DNA of 64,000 nt from Lysinibacillus pakistanensis (GTDB taxonomy: Bacteria > Bacillota > Bacilli > Bacillales_A > Planococcaceae), in assembly GCA_001312325.1 (NCBI GenBank), contig BBDJ01000019.1:25433-89432 (forward strand). Direction: 5' to 3'. Numbering within the stretch: position 1 is the first letter of the stretch; each line of letters starts with the position of its first letter. A program made the position numbers and the translations under genes. Below are positions 29,378-40,222 of this stretch, one piece after another. The notes under the pieces were generated by a model that was not told the DNA's origin, did no database searches, and worked only from the letters and a program-made list of their open reading frames with translations.

Positions 29378-30604
29378 CGGCTTAATTCCTTTGCATCTAA
29401 ATCAAGGTCAAGTAATTCTGGGTTATGGCTTTCTTGCCATGGTAGACCCCATTTATTTAATGCATCCATGAATGGATCTGGATTGAAATCTTCTACATTC
29501 CAAACACCTGGTTTGCGCCATTCACCGTTCATCACAAGCATTGCACCAATCATAGCTGGTACACCAGTTGTATAAGAAATCGCTTGTGAACCAACTTCGT
29601 TATAGCACTCTTCATGGTCACATACGTTGTATACATAGTACGTTTTTTTCTTTGCCATCTTTAAGACCGCGAATGATACAACCGATATTTGTTTTACCTT
29701 TTGTACGTGGTCCAAGAGAAGCTGGATCTGGTAATACCGCTTTAAGGAAGTGGATTGGCTGAATCATTTGACCTTCAAATTCGATCGGCTCGATTGATGT
29801 CATGCCAACGTTTTCTAATACTTTTAAGTGTGTTAAGTATTTTTCAGAGAACGTCATCCAGAAGCGGATTTGTTTTAAACCTTTAATATTTTTCGCAAGT
29901 GATTCAAGCTCTTCATGGTATAGAAGGTAAATATCTTTTGGTCCGATTTCTGGTAAGTTATAAACCTCTTTTTTCTCAAGTGGTGCTGTTTCAACCCACT
30001 TGCCTTCTTTCCAGTAACGACCATTCGCTGTTATTTCACGAATGTTAATTTCTGGGTTGAAGTTTGTAGCGAAATGATAGCCATGATCTCCCGCATTTGC
30101 ATCCACGATATCAATATAGTGAATTTCATCAAATTCATGTTTTTGCGCATGAGCTGTGAAAACGCCTGTTACACCTGGATCAAAACCGCTACCAAGTAAT
30201 GCAGTTAAGCCAGCTTTTTCAAACTTCTCTTTATAAGCCCATTGCCATTTATATTCAAATTTTGCCGTTTCAGGTGGCTCGTAGTTTGCAGTATCCACAT
30301 AGTGCACACCTGTCGCTAAGCAAGCATCCATAATCGTTAAGTCCTGATAAGGTAGTGCAACGTTAATGACTACATCTGGTCCAAAAGCTTTTATAAGTTC
30401 AATAACCTCTTCTGTATTGTCTGCGTCTACCTGTGCAGTATGAATTTTTGTTTTTCCGCCGTCTAGTTTTTCTTTTAGAGCGTCACATTTTGAAACAGTT
30501 CTACTTGCGATACAAATTTCCTCAAATACGTCCGAATTTTGAACACACTTGTGTACCACAACACTGGCAACTCCGCCAGCTCCGATAATCAATGCTTTAC
30601 CCAA
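29374..30604 (-). CDS. Carboxynorspermidine/carboxyspermidine synthase, saccharopine dehydrogenase family (one frameshift)
   Basis: NADPH-dependent enzyme that condenses aspartate semialdehyde with a diamine to form carboxyspermidine; product for NspC encoded directly downstream. Rossmann motif IIGAGGVASVVVHKC at the N-terminus, then VDADNTEEVIELI, NVALPYQDLTIMDACLATG, VDTANYEPPE and GSGFDPGVTGVF, all typical of the carboxynorspermidine dehydrogenase (Lys1-like) family. One +1 error in the run near 29643 on the plus strand; corrected length 409 residues. The start codon is TTG 30604. Confidence 0.92.
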
Positions 30605-30895
30605 TTGTCTACCCCCAAGTTCATAAAAGTATTGTCAAACAAGCTGATTATACAGAAATTTGATATAGTACTCAATCATTGTTTTAAAATTTTCTACAAA
30701 AAAAATTTATTTTTCTACAACAATTGGACTTATTTTACTCCAATAAAGCTGAATGATTCATCAATAACTAGAGGGGAATAGAAATTACTAGTGATTGAAG
30801 TTTTACTTTTTGAGTGAAAAGGAAGCACATGAAAAATTCCCTTTCCTACTAGAGCAGGAAGGGAAAAATTCAAATAGATTTTAATTATTGCTAAA
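30605..30895. other. Spacer upstream of the polyamine operon
   Basis: AT-rich promoter space for the minus-strand polyamine pair plus the terminator of the next minus-strand gene at 30833-30870. I see no ORF or riboswitch in it. Confidence 0.5.
30833..30870 (-). terminator. Terminator after the small membrane gene
   Basis: AATTCCCTTTCCT pairs with AGGAAGGGAA around a short loop. Read on the minus strand it ends in a T run. Confidence 0.8.
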
Positions 30896-31102
30896 TTATT
30901 TAGAAAACCGATTTGAAATTTGTTTCTTTTCATCTCCCCACACATAGAAAAAGATCATGAGCAATGTACTTAAATAAGCCATTACAAGGGCATAAGTACT
31001 GAGGGCAACATTCACTTGACTTTGCATAGCATAAATGAAAATAGCGCCTAGTGTTAACAAATTTCCAATAAAAAGCGATACAACATGAAAACGTCTATTC
31101 AT
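30896..31102 (-). CDS. Small two-helix membrane protein, hypothetical
   Basis: A 68-residue protein with two membrane segments (about residues 7-26, VSLFIGNLLTLGAIFIYAM, and 35-55, YALVMAYLSTLLMIFFYVW) and a basic tail. AGGAGGG precedes its ATG at good spacing and it has its own terminator, so it is probably real. I do not recognise the family. It is divergent from the chemoreceptor gene. Confidence 0.7.
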   Translation of the reverse strand: MNRRFHVVSLFIGNLLTLGAIFIYAMQSQVNVALSTYALVMAYLSTLLMIFFYVWGDEKKQISNRFSK

Positions 31103-31304
31103 AGCAAGCCCTCCTAAATGAAGATTTTATGCCCAATAGATGAAGGTATAGCACTTTCAATTATCTCATAATTCAGAACTTTATCCAATACTTTTTCGGT
31201 TCTATTATTCGATAAAAGATGCTTTTTAAATACATCTTTTTATAGTATGATAGAAATAAAGTGAATATTCATAGATTTTTACTAGAAAGGGGAGATGATG
31301 AATC

Positions 31305-33020
31305 GTGAAATTACGAAATTCATTAACTTTTCAACTCGGAACGATCATTGCTGGTATCTTAGTAGTGATGCTAGGAATTACATCGTTCGCTACATATATA
31401 ACGGCTTATAATAAATTATATGATGCAGCGGGAATCGAGGCATATGGATGTGCTAATATAACAACAGGCTTGATTCGCCCAGAAGATATGGAAAGAGCAT
31501 TGAGTGGGGAGCAAGCAGCAAAAGAGAGTATTGGGAAGGATTTAAACTGGACAACAGGACACAAAGACATCTTTCAAACGCAATATATTTTAACACTAGA
31601 TGGTACATTGCTAGCCTTGGATGATCATTTGGCAGAGAAGGGCTTTGCACCTGGAGATACATTTTACATGGACCAAGAGGCAATCCAATTATTACTTGAG
31701 AAAAAGCATCCAACATACTCTGAACCCTATACATATGGTGGAATGGAGCGATTATCAGGCTATGCACCAATTTTTAAGGATCATGACACAAGTAAAGAAA
31801 TCATTGCCATTAGTGTCATTGATTTCGACGCTACTATTGTGAAGGAGCGAACTTGGGATGTTGTGCAGAGTGGTATTTTAATTAGTATTTTTCCAATGTT
31901 AATTGCTTCAATTATTACAGGCTTTTTAATTCGACGTAAGGTTAAGCCTATTACCTTACTAATTCATCAGGCCAAGCAAATAGCTAATGGAAATTTAGCC
32001 GTGGAGGAAATGAAGGTAAAAAGGAATGATGAAGTAGGAGATTTAGCAAGCACATTAGATCGTATGACCGTCAACTTACAAAATATGATTATGACGATGC
32101 GCACTACATCTATTACATTAGCCACGAATGCTGATGAAACGGCTAACACATTAAATGTTATGTCAAATACGATTCAAGGCGTCGCGCACAATATCTATGA
32201 AGTTACGGCGACAGTAACAGATGGTCTGCATCATGCAGAAAATGCAACAGATGTACTTACATCCTTAGCAGAGGATTTACAAACTATAAAAGTGAAAGCA
32301 GATACAAGTGTTGAAACCTCAAGAGGGACAATGAAAATTGCTGCACAAGGAGAGCAACTTGCTAAGGATATAAATAATGACATGACGTTAATCCGTAATG
32401 GCTCTGATATGGTTAGTAACACGGTTAGTAATTTAGTCACATCAGCAACGCGAGTTCAGGCTATTACGACATCCATTGCTGGTATTGCTGAACAAACCAA
32501 TTTACTGGCTTTGAATGCCTCCATTGAAGCAGCAAGAGCAGGAGAACATGGCAAGGGCTTTGCAGTGGTAGCAGAGGAAGTTCGAAAACTTGCTGAGCAA
32601 TCGAATCAAGAAGTATTAAAGGTTGACCAGCTAATACAGGAAATTATGGGACATATTCAGCAGGTTACTTCTTCAACGCAGGATAATACAAAATATATTG
32701 AAAAGGGGACAAAGACGGTTCGTTTAACTGCTCAATCATTAGGAAATATTTCAGCAGCTGTTTCACATACAGTGGAAGAAATCATTGAGATATCACATGC
32801 TTTGACTTTGGAGGCAGAGAAATCAGATCATGTTGTTCAGATGATTCAACAATTAACGCAGTCTATTCAAGAGATTAAGGAAACATTGAATGCAATTACA
32901 GCGGCAGCCCAACAAACAACAGCAAGTATTGATGAGGTAGCGTATAGCTCAAATGAAACGAATCAAATGGCACATACACTTGAACAACATGTAAAGTCGT
33001 TCAAATTAAAAGAATGTTAA
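31305..33020 (+). CDS. Methyl-accepting chemotaxis protein
   Basis: An intact 571-residue transmembrane chemoreceptor. TM1 at about residues 9-30, an extracellular ligand domain (about 31-185, probably single-Cache-like), TM2 at about 187-208, HAMP at about 209-262, and the signalling domain with hairpin tip [19 protein letters not shown] followed by [18 protein letters not shown]. The ligand is unknown. GTG 31305 follows AAAGGGGAGATGA; two upstream ATGs are in another frame. The cheW at 26474 is a plausible partner. Confidence 0.95.
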   Translation: MKLRNSLTFQLGTIIAGILVVMLGITSFATYITAYNKLYDAAGIEAYGCANITTGLIRPEDMERALSGEQAAKESIGKDLNWTTGHKDIFQTQYILTLDGTLLALDDHLAEKGFAPGDTFYMDQEAIQLLLEKKHPTYSEPYTYGGMERLSGYAPIFKDHDTSKEIIAISVIDFDATIVKERTWDVVQSGILISIFPMLIASIITGFLIRRKVKPITLLIHQAKQIANGNLAVEEMKVKRNDEVGDLASTLDRMTVNLQNMIMTMRTTSITLATNADETANTLNVMSNTIQGVAHNIYEVTATVTDGLHHAENATDVLTSLAEDLQTIKVKADTSVETSRGTMKIAAQGEQLAKDINNDMTLIRNGSDMVSNTVSNLVTSATRVQAITTSIAGIAEQTNLLALNASIEAARAGEHGKGFAVVAEEVRKLAEQSNQEVLKVDQLIQEIMGHIQQVTSSTQDNTKYIEKGTKTVRLTAQSLGNISAAVSHTVEEIIEISHALTLEAEKSDHVVQMIQQLTQSIQEIKETLNAITAAAQQTTASIDEVAYSSNETNQMAHTLEQHVKSFKLKEC

Positions 33021-33127
33021 ACTTTAAATATTTACCCTTGTATTACATGATATGCGCTCCTTTTCTCTCGATAAGATGGTAAACTACCAATAAAACGTTT
33101 CTTTTGGTGAAGGTGAGGGTTTTAATA

Positions 33128-33871
33128 GTGATCAAACAGTTTGATGAGCTTGTCCAACAGATTAATGAACTATTTGTAAATGGGAGCGTGAAGGAAAGCT
33201 ATCAGTTAGCCAAAAATATTGTAACTGATAATGCATTCGCAGAGCATGCGGCATTTGCTACGATTCAGCAACATGTTGCTTTATTGGAGGCGAATGGCTA
33301 TGCGAATATGCCTATTCCCACTGGTGAAAAACTGAAACAAAATATGGAACGAGCAGATGGCTCCTATCCAGAGCGTGATGTCCTTTCGGCTTATACGGGA
33401 AGCCAGGATGATGAGGAGTTTGGTAAAGTGGTGGATGAATTGCTAGCTGGGTCCATTGAGGCACAGGCGAATGCTTACTATATAATGGCTGAATATTTTG
33501 TCTTGGCGAAAGAGCATGAAAAGGCAAATATTCAATACGCGGAAGCCATCAAACTACAACCAAATAAAGCACTTTACTGGGGGGCTTTTGCCCAATTTCT
33601 GAATCGCAGTGAGGGCAGTCCATATTTAGCCCTTCGTCTTATTGAAGAAGCAATTCAGTTAGATAGCATGAACCCACGCTGGTATTATATTCAAGGTAAT
33701 ATTTTTTTTACAGCTTGTTGCAGCCACAAAAAAATTTAAGCTATTTACCTGCCTTAGAGGATGCATGGGAAAAGGCTAAAAAAACGTTGCTCTGCTAAGC
33801 AGGTAATGTTAAAGATGGACATTGCGAAATCCACTGATATTCTTACTCAATGGAAAAAGCAAATGCTTTAA
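33128..33871 (+). CDS. TPR-repeat protein (three frameshifts)
   Basis: A cytoplasmic helical-repeat protein, corrected length 246 residues. TPR-like units are visible at about residues 115-205 (ANAYYIMAEYFVLAKEHEKA, YAEAIKLQPNKALYWGAFA, LALRLIEEAIQLDSMNPRWY). The role is unknown; such proteins scaffold partners. GTG 33128 follows GGTGAGGG; a TTG at 33104 is a less likely start. Frame breaks: T8 near 33702, A7 near 33728 and A7 near 33780, all +1. A terminator follows 9 bases after the stop. Confidence 0.75.
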
Positions 33872-33879
33872 GGAAAAAA

Positions 33880-33909
33880 ATGGCATCTTTCACCTGGGAG
33901 ATGCCTTTT
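33880..33909 (+). terminator. Terminator after the TPR gene
   Basis: Stem GGCATCT / AGATGCC around a ten-base loop, followed by TTTT. Confidence 0.8.
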
Positions 33910-33965
33910 CACACTAAAAAGATTACGACTTAGTATCCTTTATACGTATAGCTATATCGGTCTTG

Positions 33966-34440
33966 TTAAATTTTTATTTTCAAAGCAAACACCCCAGCTA
34001 TAATGCTGTCCGTGATTGTGTCAAGCTCCTTTACAGCTTGCTGTATAACCTCATTTTCCGTTAATACAGTCCCTTGTTCTTCTACAGTAGCACTGGCATG
34101 TCCTGGATACGATAAAAAAAGAAACTCCATACCAAACTTACATATAATCCCCAATCTCTACACTTTCACTTTCCTCTGAAGAAAACCAGATTGCATTAAA
34201 ATATTCATCATCGGTCTTGATCACATGGCTGATTTCCGCTCAGGTGAGGGAGAAAACTGCTCAGTCAACAGCATTATTCATGATTTACTACTTAAAATCT
34301 TTCTTCCTGTAAAGCCGTCACAAAGCCAGAAATATATGCAGATAAATAATCTTCTTTTGTATAATTTTCAGGATTAGAACAGCTGGGTCATCAATAATAG
34401 TATTCTTTTCGATTCAAACAGACCCCCTACGTATAGTTTA
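33966..34440 (-). pseudogene. Decayed coding region, identity unknown
   Basis: On the minus strand, short peptides with coding character lie in changing frames. One begins near 34150 and includes GHASATVEEQGTVL and ENEVIQQAVKELDTITDS. Another around 34290-34370 reads NYTKEDYLSAYISGFVTA. Stops and frame changes separate them beyond what one or two homopolymer errors explain. The rest of 33872-34697 is AT-rich with no other gene. I cannot name the ancestral family. Confidence 0.4.
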
Positions 34441-34697
34441 ATCTGAGGAAATTAGCTTGAAATTGTGGATAGCCAATGTAAATAAGTCACTTCAAAACTG
34501 TACTAGTTCAATAGGTATTTTGATGATGGTTAGATTCATTACTTCGTTGGGGAAAATATGAAATATAGTATTCATTTTCAATATTATTCTATAAAGTTGA
34601 ATAATTATTAATAATCGCTTCCGATGTCGTATTTTTATGCTATAATCAAACAAACGGACGTATGAAGCTTATTTTATAGCATGAAAGAAGTGTTTGT

Positions 34698-35331
34698 TTG
34701 AGTTTATATGTAGCATATGTATTGGTAGGACTTGCGATTGCCATGCCAGTTGGGGCCATTACCGTCGAAATGACGAAGCAGGGTTTAAAGAATGGCTTTA
34801 TCCATGGTTGGGCAGTAGGACTTGGTGGCATGACGATTGACGTAGTATTAGTATTTGCATTGTATATGGGATTAGCCTCGATTTTAGCAATGCCAATTAT
34901 TCAAATTCCAATGTGGATAATAGGGGCAGGCTTTTTATTCTTCTTAGGGCTAGATTCAATTAAAAATGCGGACCATGATATTACGCTAGCAGGAGAGAAA
35001 GTAACAAAATCGTTTTTTTACTTCTTATCGTAATGGACTGCTAGTAGCCATTTCACCTGGAAATCTCGTATTTTGGGTGAATGTTTTCGGTGTGGTTCTA
35101 GCCAAATCATATGGTGAAGGTGAATCAACCAGCTTTTTAGTCATTGCAGCAGGTGTTCTGAGTGGTATATTATTGCATGATATTGGCTTAATGGCCATTG
35201 TTTCCGTGACTCGAAAAGTGATGAATCGTAAGGTCATTAAGACTCTTACAATGGCAGCAGGCGTCTTACTAATTGGCTTTGCTGGATATTTTATCTATGA
35301 ATTTATTCAAGCTATTAAGGTCTATATATGA
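34698..35331 (+). CDS. LysE/RhtB-family amino-acid exporter (one frameshift)
   Basis: A membrane protein of 210 residues with about six helices: YVAYVLVGLAIAMPVGAIT, GGMTIDVVLVFALYMGLA, WIIGAGFLFFLGLDSI, VISPGN-like AISPGNLVFWVNVFGVV, LSGILLHDIGLMAIVS, LTMAAGVLLIGFAGYF. The APSPGN-type motif near the middle fits the LysE superfamily. The substrate is unknown. TTG 34698 is the start, behind AAAGAAGTG. One extra T near 35020 breaks the frame. Confidence 0.82.
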
Positions 35332-35332
35332 A

Positions 35333-35365
35333 AAAAAAGTGCGATTTACAAGATCGCACTTTTTA
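35333..35365. terminator. Bidirectional terminator
   Basis: AAAAAGTGCGAT pairs with ATCGCACTTTTT between convergent genes, with A and T runs on either side. Confidence 0.9.
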
Positions 35366-35389
35366 TTTTTGTTTGTAAATGTTAATTAG

Positions 35390-36438
35390 TTAAGCGGAAA
35401 CCTCTGTACGCTCCTTGATGCAAGCGATAATTTCCTCAGCTACTTGGTGTGCTAAGGTAAGCTCAGAAGTAAAGCCTACACAAGAGCAATTCATCTCACC
35501 TAAAACATAGCAATCTTCTCCTGATGCATCAGTATCTAACATAAAATCAGCCGTCCATATTAATGGCAAATCATAACCACCAAGCAGGCTAGTGACAAGA
35601 GGTAGCTGTGTTAAGAAGTTTTGTACCAGCTCTTCCCAGTCCTCTGGAGAATCGTAGCGGTACTTGGCACCAGAAAATAATGTAGCGCTAAAGGCATCCT
35701 CAGAATCTGCTGGCTTTTTATGTACAACGTGTACGGGTTTATCACGTAACATAAATAAGCGAATTTCCCCCTCTGTAATACGTGGCAGGAAGCGCATATC
35801 GATAAGCATGCCATTTGCACCTGTAATGTACTGCTCGCAAAACATCATAAAATCACTAAGCTTCCAATATTCCACATGATTATCCTTGGCTTCCGTACAT
35901 TTAATTTGAGCATCAAGTGGTACCTCTGTGACTCCTTCTGCAAGAGGTTCTACCAATTTTACTCGCCAAATTCCTTCTCCTGTTGAACCACGATTTTGCT
36001 TTAAAACGCGTTCTGTAATAGCCAGAGAGGTAGGAAATTGGGCTTTAAAGGCTTCAATTGTATAATAGGCAAATGTATCATCAGGCACTAAATTGGTAGA
36101 GGACAATTTTGATAAGACATCTTTCGAGCCATAACCAATCATGGCATCAGGGTGCGGCATTCCAATGACACCTGCATTACATAGGTCTCGTAACATCGCG
36201 AAGTATTCTTCCTCATGCTGTAAATTTCCAGGATTAATACGTGATACATAAGCGATTCCATTTTCTTTCACGTAATTAAAAATTTCTTCTTTTCTTGTCA
36301 CATCAAAGAAAATAACCTCCGCATTCTGACCACGTTGCTTTAATGCATCCACCATTGGCATTGTATCTTTCCTATAGCCATCTGGTCCCTTATCTGACCC
36401 ACCACGAACCTCAAAAAAATATAACTTTTTTTATCCAT
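35390..36438 (-). CDS. ATP-grasp enzyme, Cj0069-like (two frameshifts)
   Basis: A 348-residue protein after correction. The N-terminus should read MDKKVIFFEVRGGSDKGPDG. Later come an ATP-grasp-like core (LKQNRGSTGEGIWRVKLV, ADFMLDTDASGEDCYVLGEM) and a metal/ATP-binding end with EMNCSCVGF. It resembles the Cj0069-type ATP-grasp proteins, whose substrate is not known; members may ligate carboxylic acids to amines. Two +1 runs in the first 12 codons (about 36413-36419 and 36426-36432 on the plus strand) break the frame. TAAGGAGG precedes the ATG. Confidence 0.75.
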
Positions 36439-36638
36439 ATAAATACCTCCTTAGTATGATGATAGTTTCAGTATAATAGACTGAAAGGGATAAAAGATAT
36501 ATAAAATATGTAAATTTTATGTATTAATTTAAATTTTATCCCACATAAACATCAGTAAAGATCGCCTATCATGCTTAAGTGAAGTACTAAACAGCTTGTG
36601 TCCTCGAATTTGCATTCGCTAGATTTTATTCGTCAGTA

Positions 36639-37556
36639 TTATTGTTGCTTTTTGGGAAAGACCGTGAGATACAGAATCATACAAAGGATTAGCATCGTTC
36701 CAAGCAACTGAAAACCTCCAAAGTTAATTTTGAGCCATAACACGCTTGTCATAACAGCTGTTAAAGGTTCTAAACTGCCGAGTAAGCTTGTTTCTTTCGG
36801 CGTTAAATAATGTAGGCTAGCAATATAAAACCAGAAGGCTAGCATTGTTCCAAAAATAACAATAAACAAAAAATAAGCAATGGTTGACAATTCCCAATTA
36901 GACATGTTAATTTGCCACGGTTGATGAAATAGACTCATCACAATACCACCAATAACCATCGACCACCCTACCACTAGCAATGAATGAAATTGCTGTAACA
37001 GCGGAACAGCATATAGCGTATAAAAAGCTGCAGAGAGACCAGATAAAATGCCCCAAAATACTGCCAAACCTGGAACAGAGAGGGTTGAAAAGGAGCCGTT
37101 TGTAAGTAATAAAAAAAGTACCAACCAACGTCAGTGTAACAGCAATACCATCCTGCCTTGTTAATTGACTATGCTTTGTTATTAGATAATAGCCCATAAT
37201 AAAAAGTGGAGCTAGGTATTGAAGTAATGTCGCGACAGCTGAGTTACCGATTGAAATCGACATCATATACGTATATTGAACTGCAAGCATGCCTAGTAAA
37301 CTAAATAATATTTGTCTGAAGGCATTGTGCTTTGTACGAAACATAACAAAAATTGAATTATTCCAATGTGTTATTTTATAGACTCCGATTAATAATAGAC
37401 CTGCTATAAGAAGGCGACTTGAAACAAGCATCCTACTTCGATATTTTCCTGCTGAAAAAGCTTTTGCGCAACAGTCCCGCCAATACCCCAAAAGCTTGCC
37501 CCTAGAATGACGAGAATAAAACCAAAAGTACGTTTATTAAGTTGTGTTTGATTCAT
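36639..37556 (-). CDS. EamA/DMT-family transporter (two frameshifts)
   Basis: A ten-helix drug/metabolite transporter of 305 residues with the two internal EamA repeats: FILVILGASFWGIGGTVAQ in the first and GILSGLSAAFYTLYAVPLLQ in the second. The substrate is unknown; many relatives export amino acids. One G is lost near 37430 (GG seen as G) and one T is extra near 37120. AGGAG precedes the ATG. It is divergently transcribed from an AraC-type regulator that probably controls it. Confidence 0.88.
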
Positions 37557-37665
37557 TTTGAAACATCTCCTAAACTATCAATATAAAGAAATTATAAGGA
37601 CTTATAGGTGTAATAAATATCGATTTAATGGTTAAAAGTATCAATATATTGAGGTGAATAGAGAA

Positions 37666-38552
37666 ATGGTCTTAACTCATATAAAAATTGCAAAGGATTT
37701 ACAAGAACTAACCTCACATGGAACGAAGGCATTTCCAGTTGCTTTGTACGAGACGACTATGCGACTAGAAAGCTTAGATTTTTTTGCCATTGCATTGGCA
37801 TAAAGAGATTCAATTCGTTTATGTGAAAGAAGGTCGTATAGAATATCGAGTAGGAGGGGACGTTTTTATACTCAAGGAGGGAGATGGACTATTTATTAAT
37901 GCTTTAGGGTTGCACGAGGCAAAGCCGTATGAAATAAATCTAGCAAGAATTTACTGTCTCAATGTGGACCCAATGTTGCTAGGAGGACATGAGGGAAGTG
38001 TATTTACCGAGAAATATGTAAAACCATACATTACAAGTAATCGTTTACCTTATGTAAGGCTTTCAGGTTATTTAGCACAAAAGGTAAAAGAGATCGCAGG
38101 CATATTACAAATGCAGAATGATTTTTATGAGTTAAAGGTTTGGAGAGAGCTTGTAGCCATTTGGGAAGCTATGCTAACGCAATCCATGCTGACCGTTGAA
38201 ATGCTAGAACCTACGAAAATTGTCCAGCATGAACGTGTGAAGGAAATGCTGGATTATTTACATGTGAATTATGCAGAGAAAATAATATTGGAGCAATTAG
38301 CCGCACATGTTTATTTAAGCAGGGAAGAATGCAGTCGTTTGTTTAAAAAAAATGGTGGGTATGTCACCATTCAGCTATTTATTACAGTATCGTCTTCGTA
38401 AAAGTTTGCAGTTATTACGAGATAGTGAGCAATCCATCACTAGCATTGCATCAACAACAGGATTTAGTACAGTTAGTTATTTTATAGAAAAATTTAAGGA
38501 TTATACAGGATTTTCTCCATATGTTTATCGCAAAAGATTTTGTAGAAGATAA
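37666..38552 (+). CDS. AraC-family transcriptional regulator (two frameshifts)
   Basis: N-terminal cupin sensor domain (about residues 25-110: LPLHWHKEIQFVYVKEGRIE, GDGLFINALGLHEAKPYE) and C-terminal double helix-turn-helix (about 185-290: LEQLAAHVYLSREECSRLFK, then SITSIASTTGFSTVSYFIEK). An extra T near 37780 and an extra A near 38350 break the frame; corrected length 294 residues. GAGGTGAATAGAGAA precedes ATG 37666. Divergent from the EamA transporter, a common regulator-exporter layout. Confidence 0.9.
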
Positions 38553-38694
38553 TATATGAAAAATTTTTGACAAAACAGTAGCATAAAAACACCTATTTTT
38601 GATGGAGTCATTGACAATTATAACCATAAATAATAAGGTGATATTAATAGTGAAGATAACTTTACTATTAATATTACTTTAAGGATTGAATTGA

Positions 38695-38952
38695 ATGAAA
38701 ATGTTATGCTTTTCGAAGCATCAATCCTGAAAATCATCGAGAAATAATTGTACAACTAGATAGAAAGGGTATGGAGTATTTGAAAGGGAAGAAGAAATCA
38801 AACGGTATATTATTTCTAAATATTATTCAAGGCTTGAACTGAATAAATTGTTGCAACTAAAGGAGGTTATTCAGAAATTAAGTCAAAATGTGTTAGAGGA
38901 AGGATTAATTAATGAAGAACAGGTAAGTAAAATAAGGAGTGATAATGTATGA
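38695..38952 (+). CDS. Small charged helical protein of unknown function (two frameshifts)
   Basis: With one extra A (38698-38701) removed and one lost G restored near 38770, the sequence gives 85 residues: MKCYAFRSINPENHREIIVQ at the start, then a strongly helical charged tail (FEREEEIKRYIISKYYSRLE, LLQLKEVIQKLSQNVLEEGL). The 4-base overlap of its stop with the next start supports the corrected frame. I do not recognise a family. It is probably co-expressed with the membrane protein that follows. Confidence 0.55.
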
Positions 38953-39990
38953 TTGCTTTAAAGAAAAAGCAAAATGTATGGCTAGCTTTTTTTATTAGTC
39001 GTTCTTGCCAGTAATTACACACTTTATAACACGGGTTTAGGTTTATCCATTTTACCAGCAGAATCAAAAGGGGTAGTCATTGGCTCATTAATTGATTTCG
39101 TTATTGTTATGCCGATTTTATTTATGCTTTATAAAGGTAAGTACTCTGTAAAACAAGCCATTCTTTTAGCTGCTGCTGGATGTATTGTAGTTCGATTTAT
39201 AATTCCAATCGATCATCTTCAGCCATTTGTAGCCATTACGTGGGCTGGGTTTGTGATTGAAGGTTCAATTATTCTATTAGAAATTTTGCTTATTGTGACA
39301 TTTGTCCGCTATATGCCTAAAATTCTAGCGGATGTAAGATTAAGTAATCTACCAGATTTGTTCTCCTTTTCAAAAGCAGTTGAAAAACATGCACCAAGGA
39401 ATTTAATTATCCAAATGCTGTGTGCAGACTTTTTGATGCTTTACTATGCTTTCGCAAGCTGGAAAAGAAAAGAGCGTTCGGGCTTAACCTTGCATAAGAG
39501 TTCTAGTTATATCGCCTTCCAGATTATGCTTATTCATGGCATTGTTATTGAAACAATTGGCATCCATTGGTGGCTACATGAAAAGTCGATGGTTCTCTCT
39601 ATTATTTTGCTTATTTTAAATGTCTACTCCGTTATATTTTTTTTATAGCGGATATGCAGGCTGTTCGTTTAAATCCTGTGCATGTTACAGCTGATAAGTT
39701 ATATTTATCATTAGGTTTAATGAAACGAGCAGAAATTCGTTTTGATAATATTGAAGCGCTTATTGAGGATAAACATGAATTAGAAGGAAAATTATCGAAA
39801 GATACTATTGATTTTGTGGCACGTGATTTCGATGAGGCGTATCCTCAGCTTATCTTAAAGCTGAAGGAGCCTATCGATGTTACGTTTATGCTAGGCATAA
39901 AAAAAGAAATATCACAATGTCGCTATTAAAGCAGACCAAAAGCAAGAATTGAAAACAATTCTTGTACAAGGAATGGGAGTAAATTCATAA
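38949..39990 (+). CDS. Polytopic membrane protein, hypothetical (three frameshifts)
   Basis: About 346 residues after correction. Around seven hydrophobic segments occupy residues 13-240 (for example WLAFLLVVLASNYTLYNTGL, VVIGSLIDFVIVMPILFMLY, LSIILLILNVYSVIFF). A C-terminal soluble domain of about 100 residues resembles a PH-like fold (VTADKLYLSLGLMKRAEIRF, DNIEALIEDKHELEGKLS). The function is unknown. Breaks: T7 near 38992, the T8 run at 39637-39644 (one lost or two extra) and A7 near 39902. Its start overlaps the stop of the small gene before it. Confidence 0.65.
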
Positions 39991-40016
39991 GTTCTACAAC
40001 AATTAATTTTATTTTT

Positions 40017-40049
40017 AGGCTGTACGATTATAAATCGTTCAGCCTTTTT
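40017..40049 (+). terminator. Terminator after the membrane protein gene
   Basis: AGGCTG with CGATT pairs with AATCG with CAGCCT, followed by five T. Confidence 0.85.
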
Positions 40050-40222
40050 CCTATATCTTTATACTTAATGCATTTCATTTATGCCGTTCAATTGATATAC
40101 ATCATATTTTTCCTTGTATGGATATATTCTCATGCCATTTTTAAAATTTACATACTATTTAATCAGATTTTAACCTTCATCTTTTATAGTGATTTATGTA
40201 TAAAAGTAGAGGAGTGTTATTT

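Noticed and set aside
33966..34154. Minus-strand fragment as part of a creatininase-family enzyme
   Set aside because: A loose resemblance around GHASATVEEQG is not enough; no metal-binding residues of that family can be seen.
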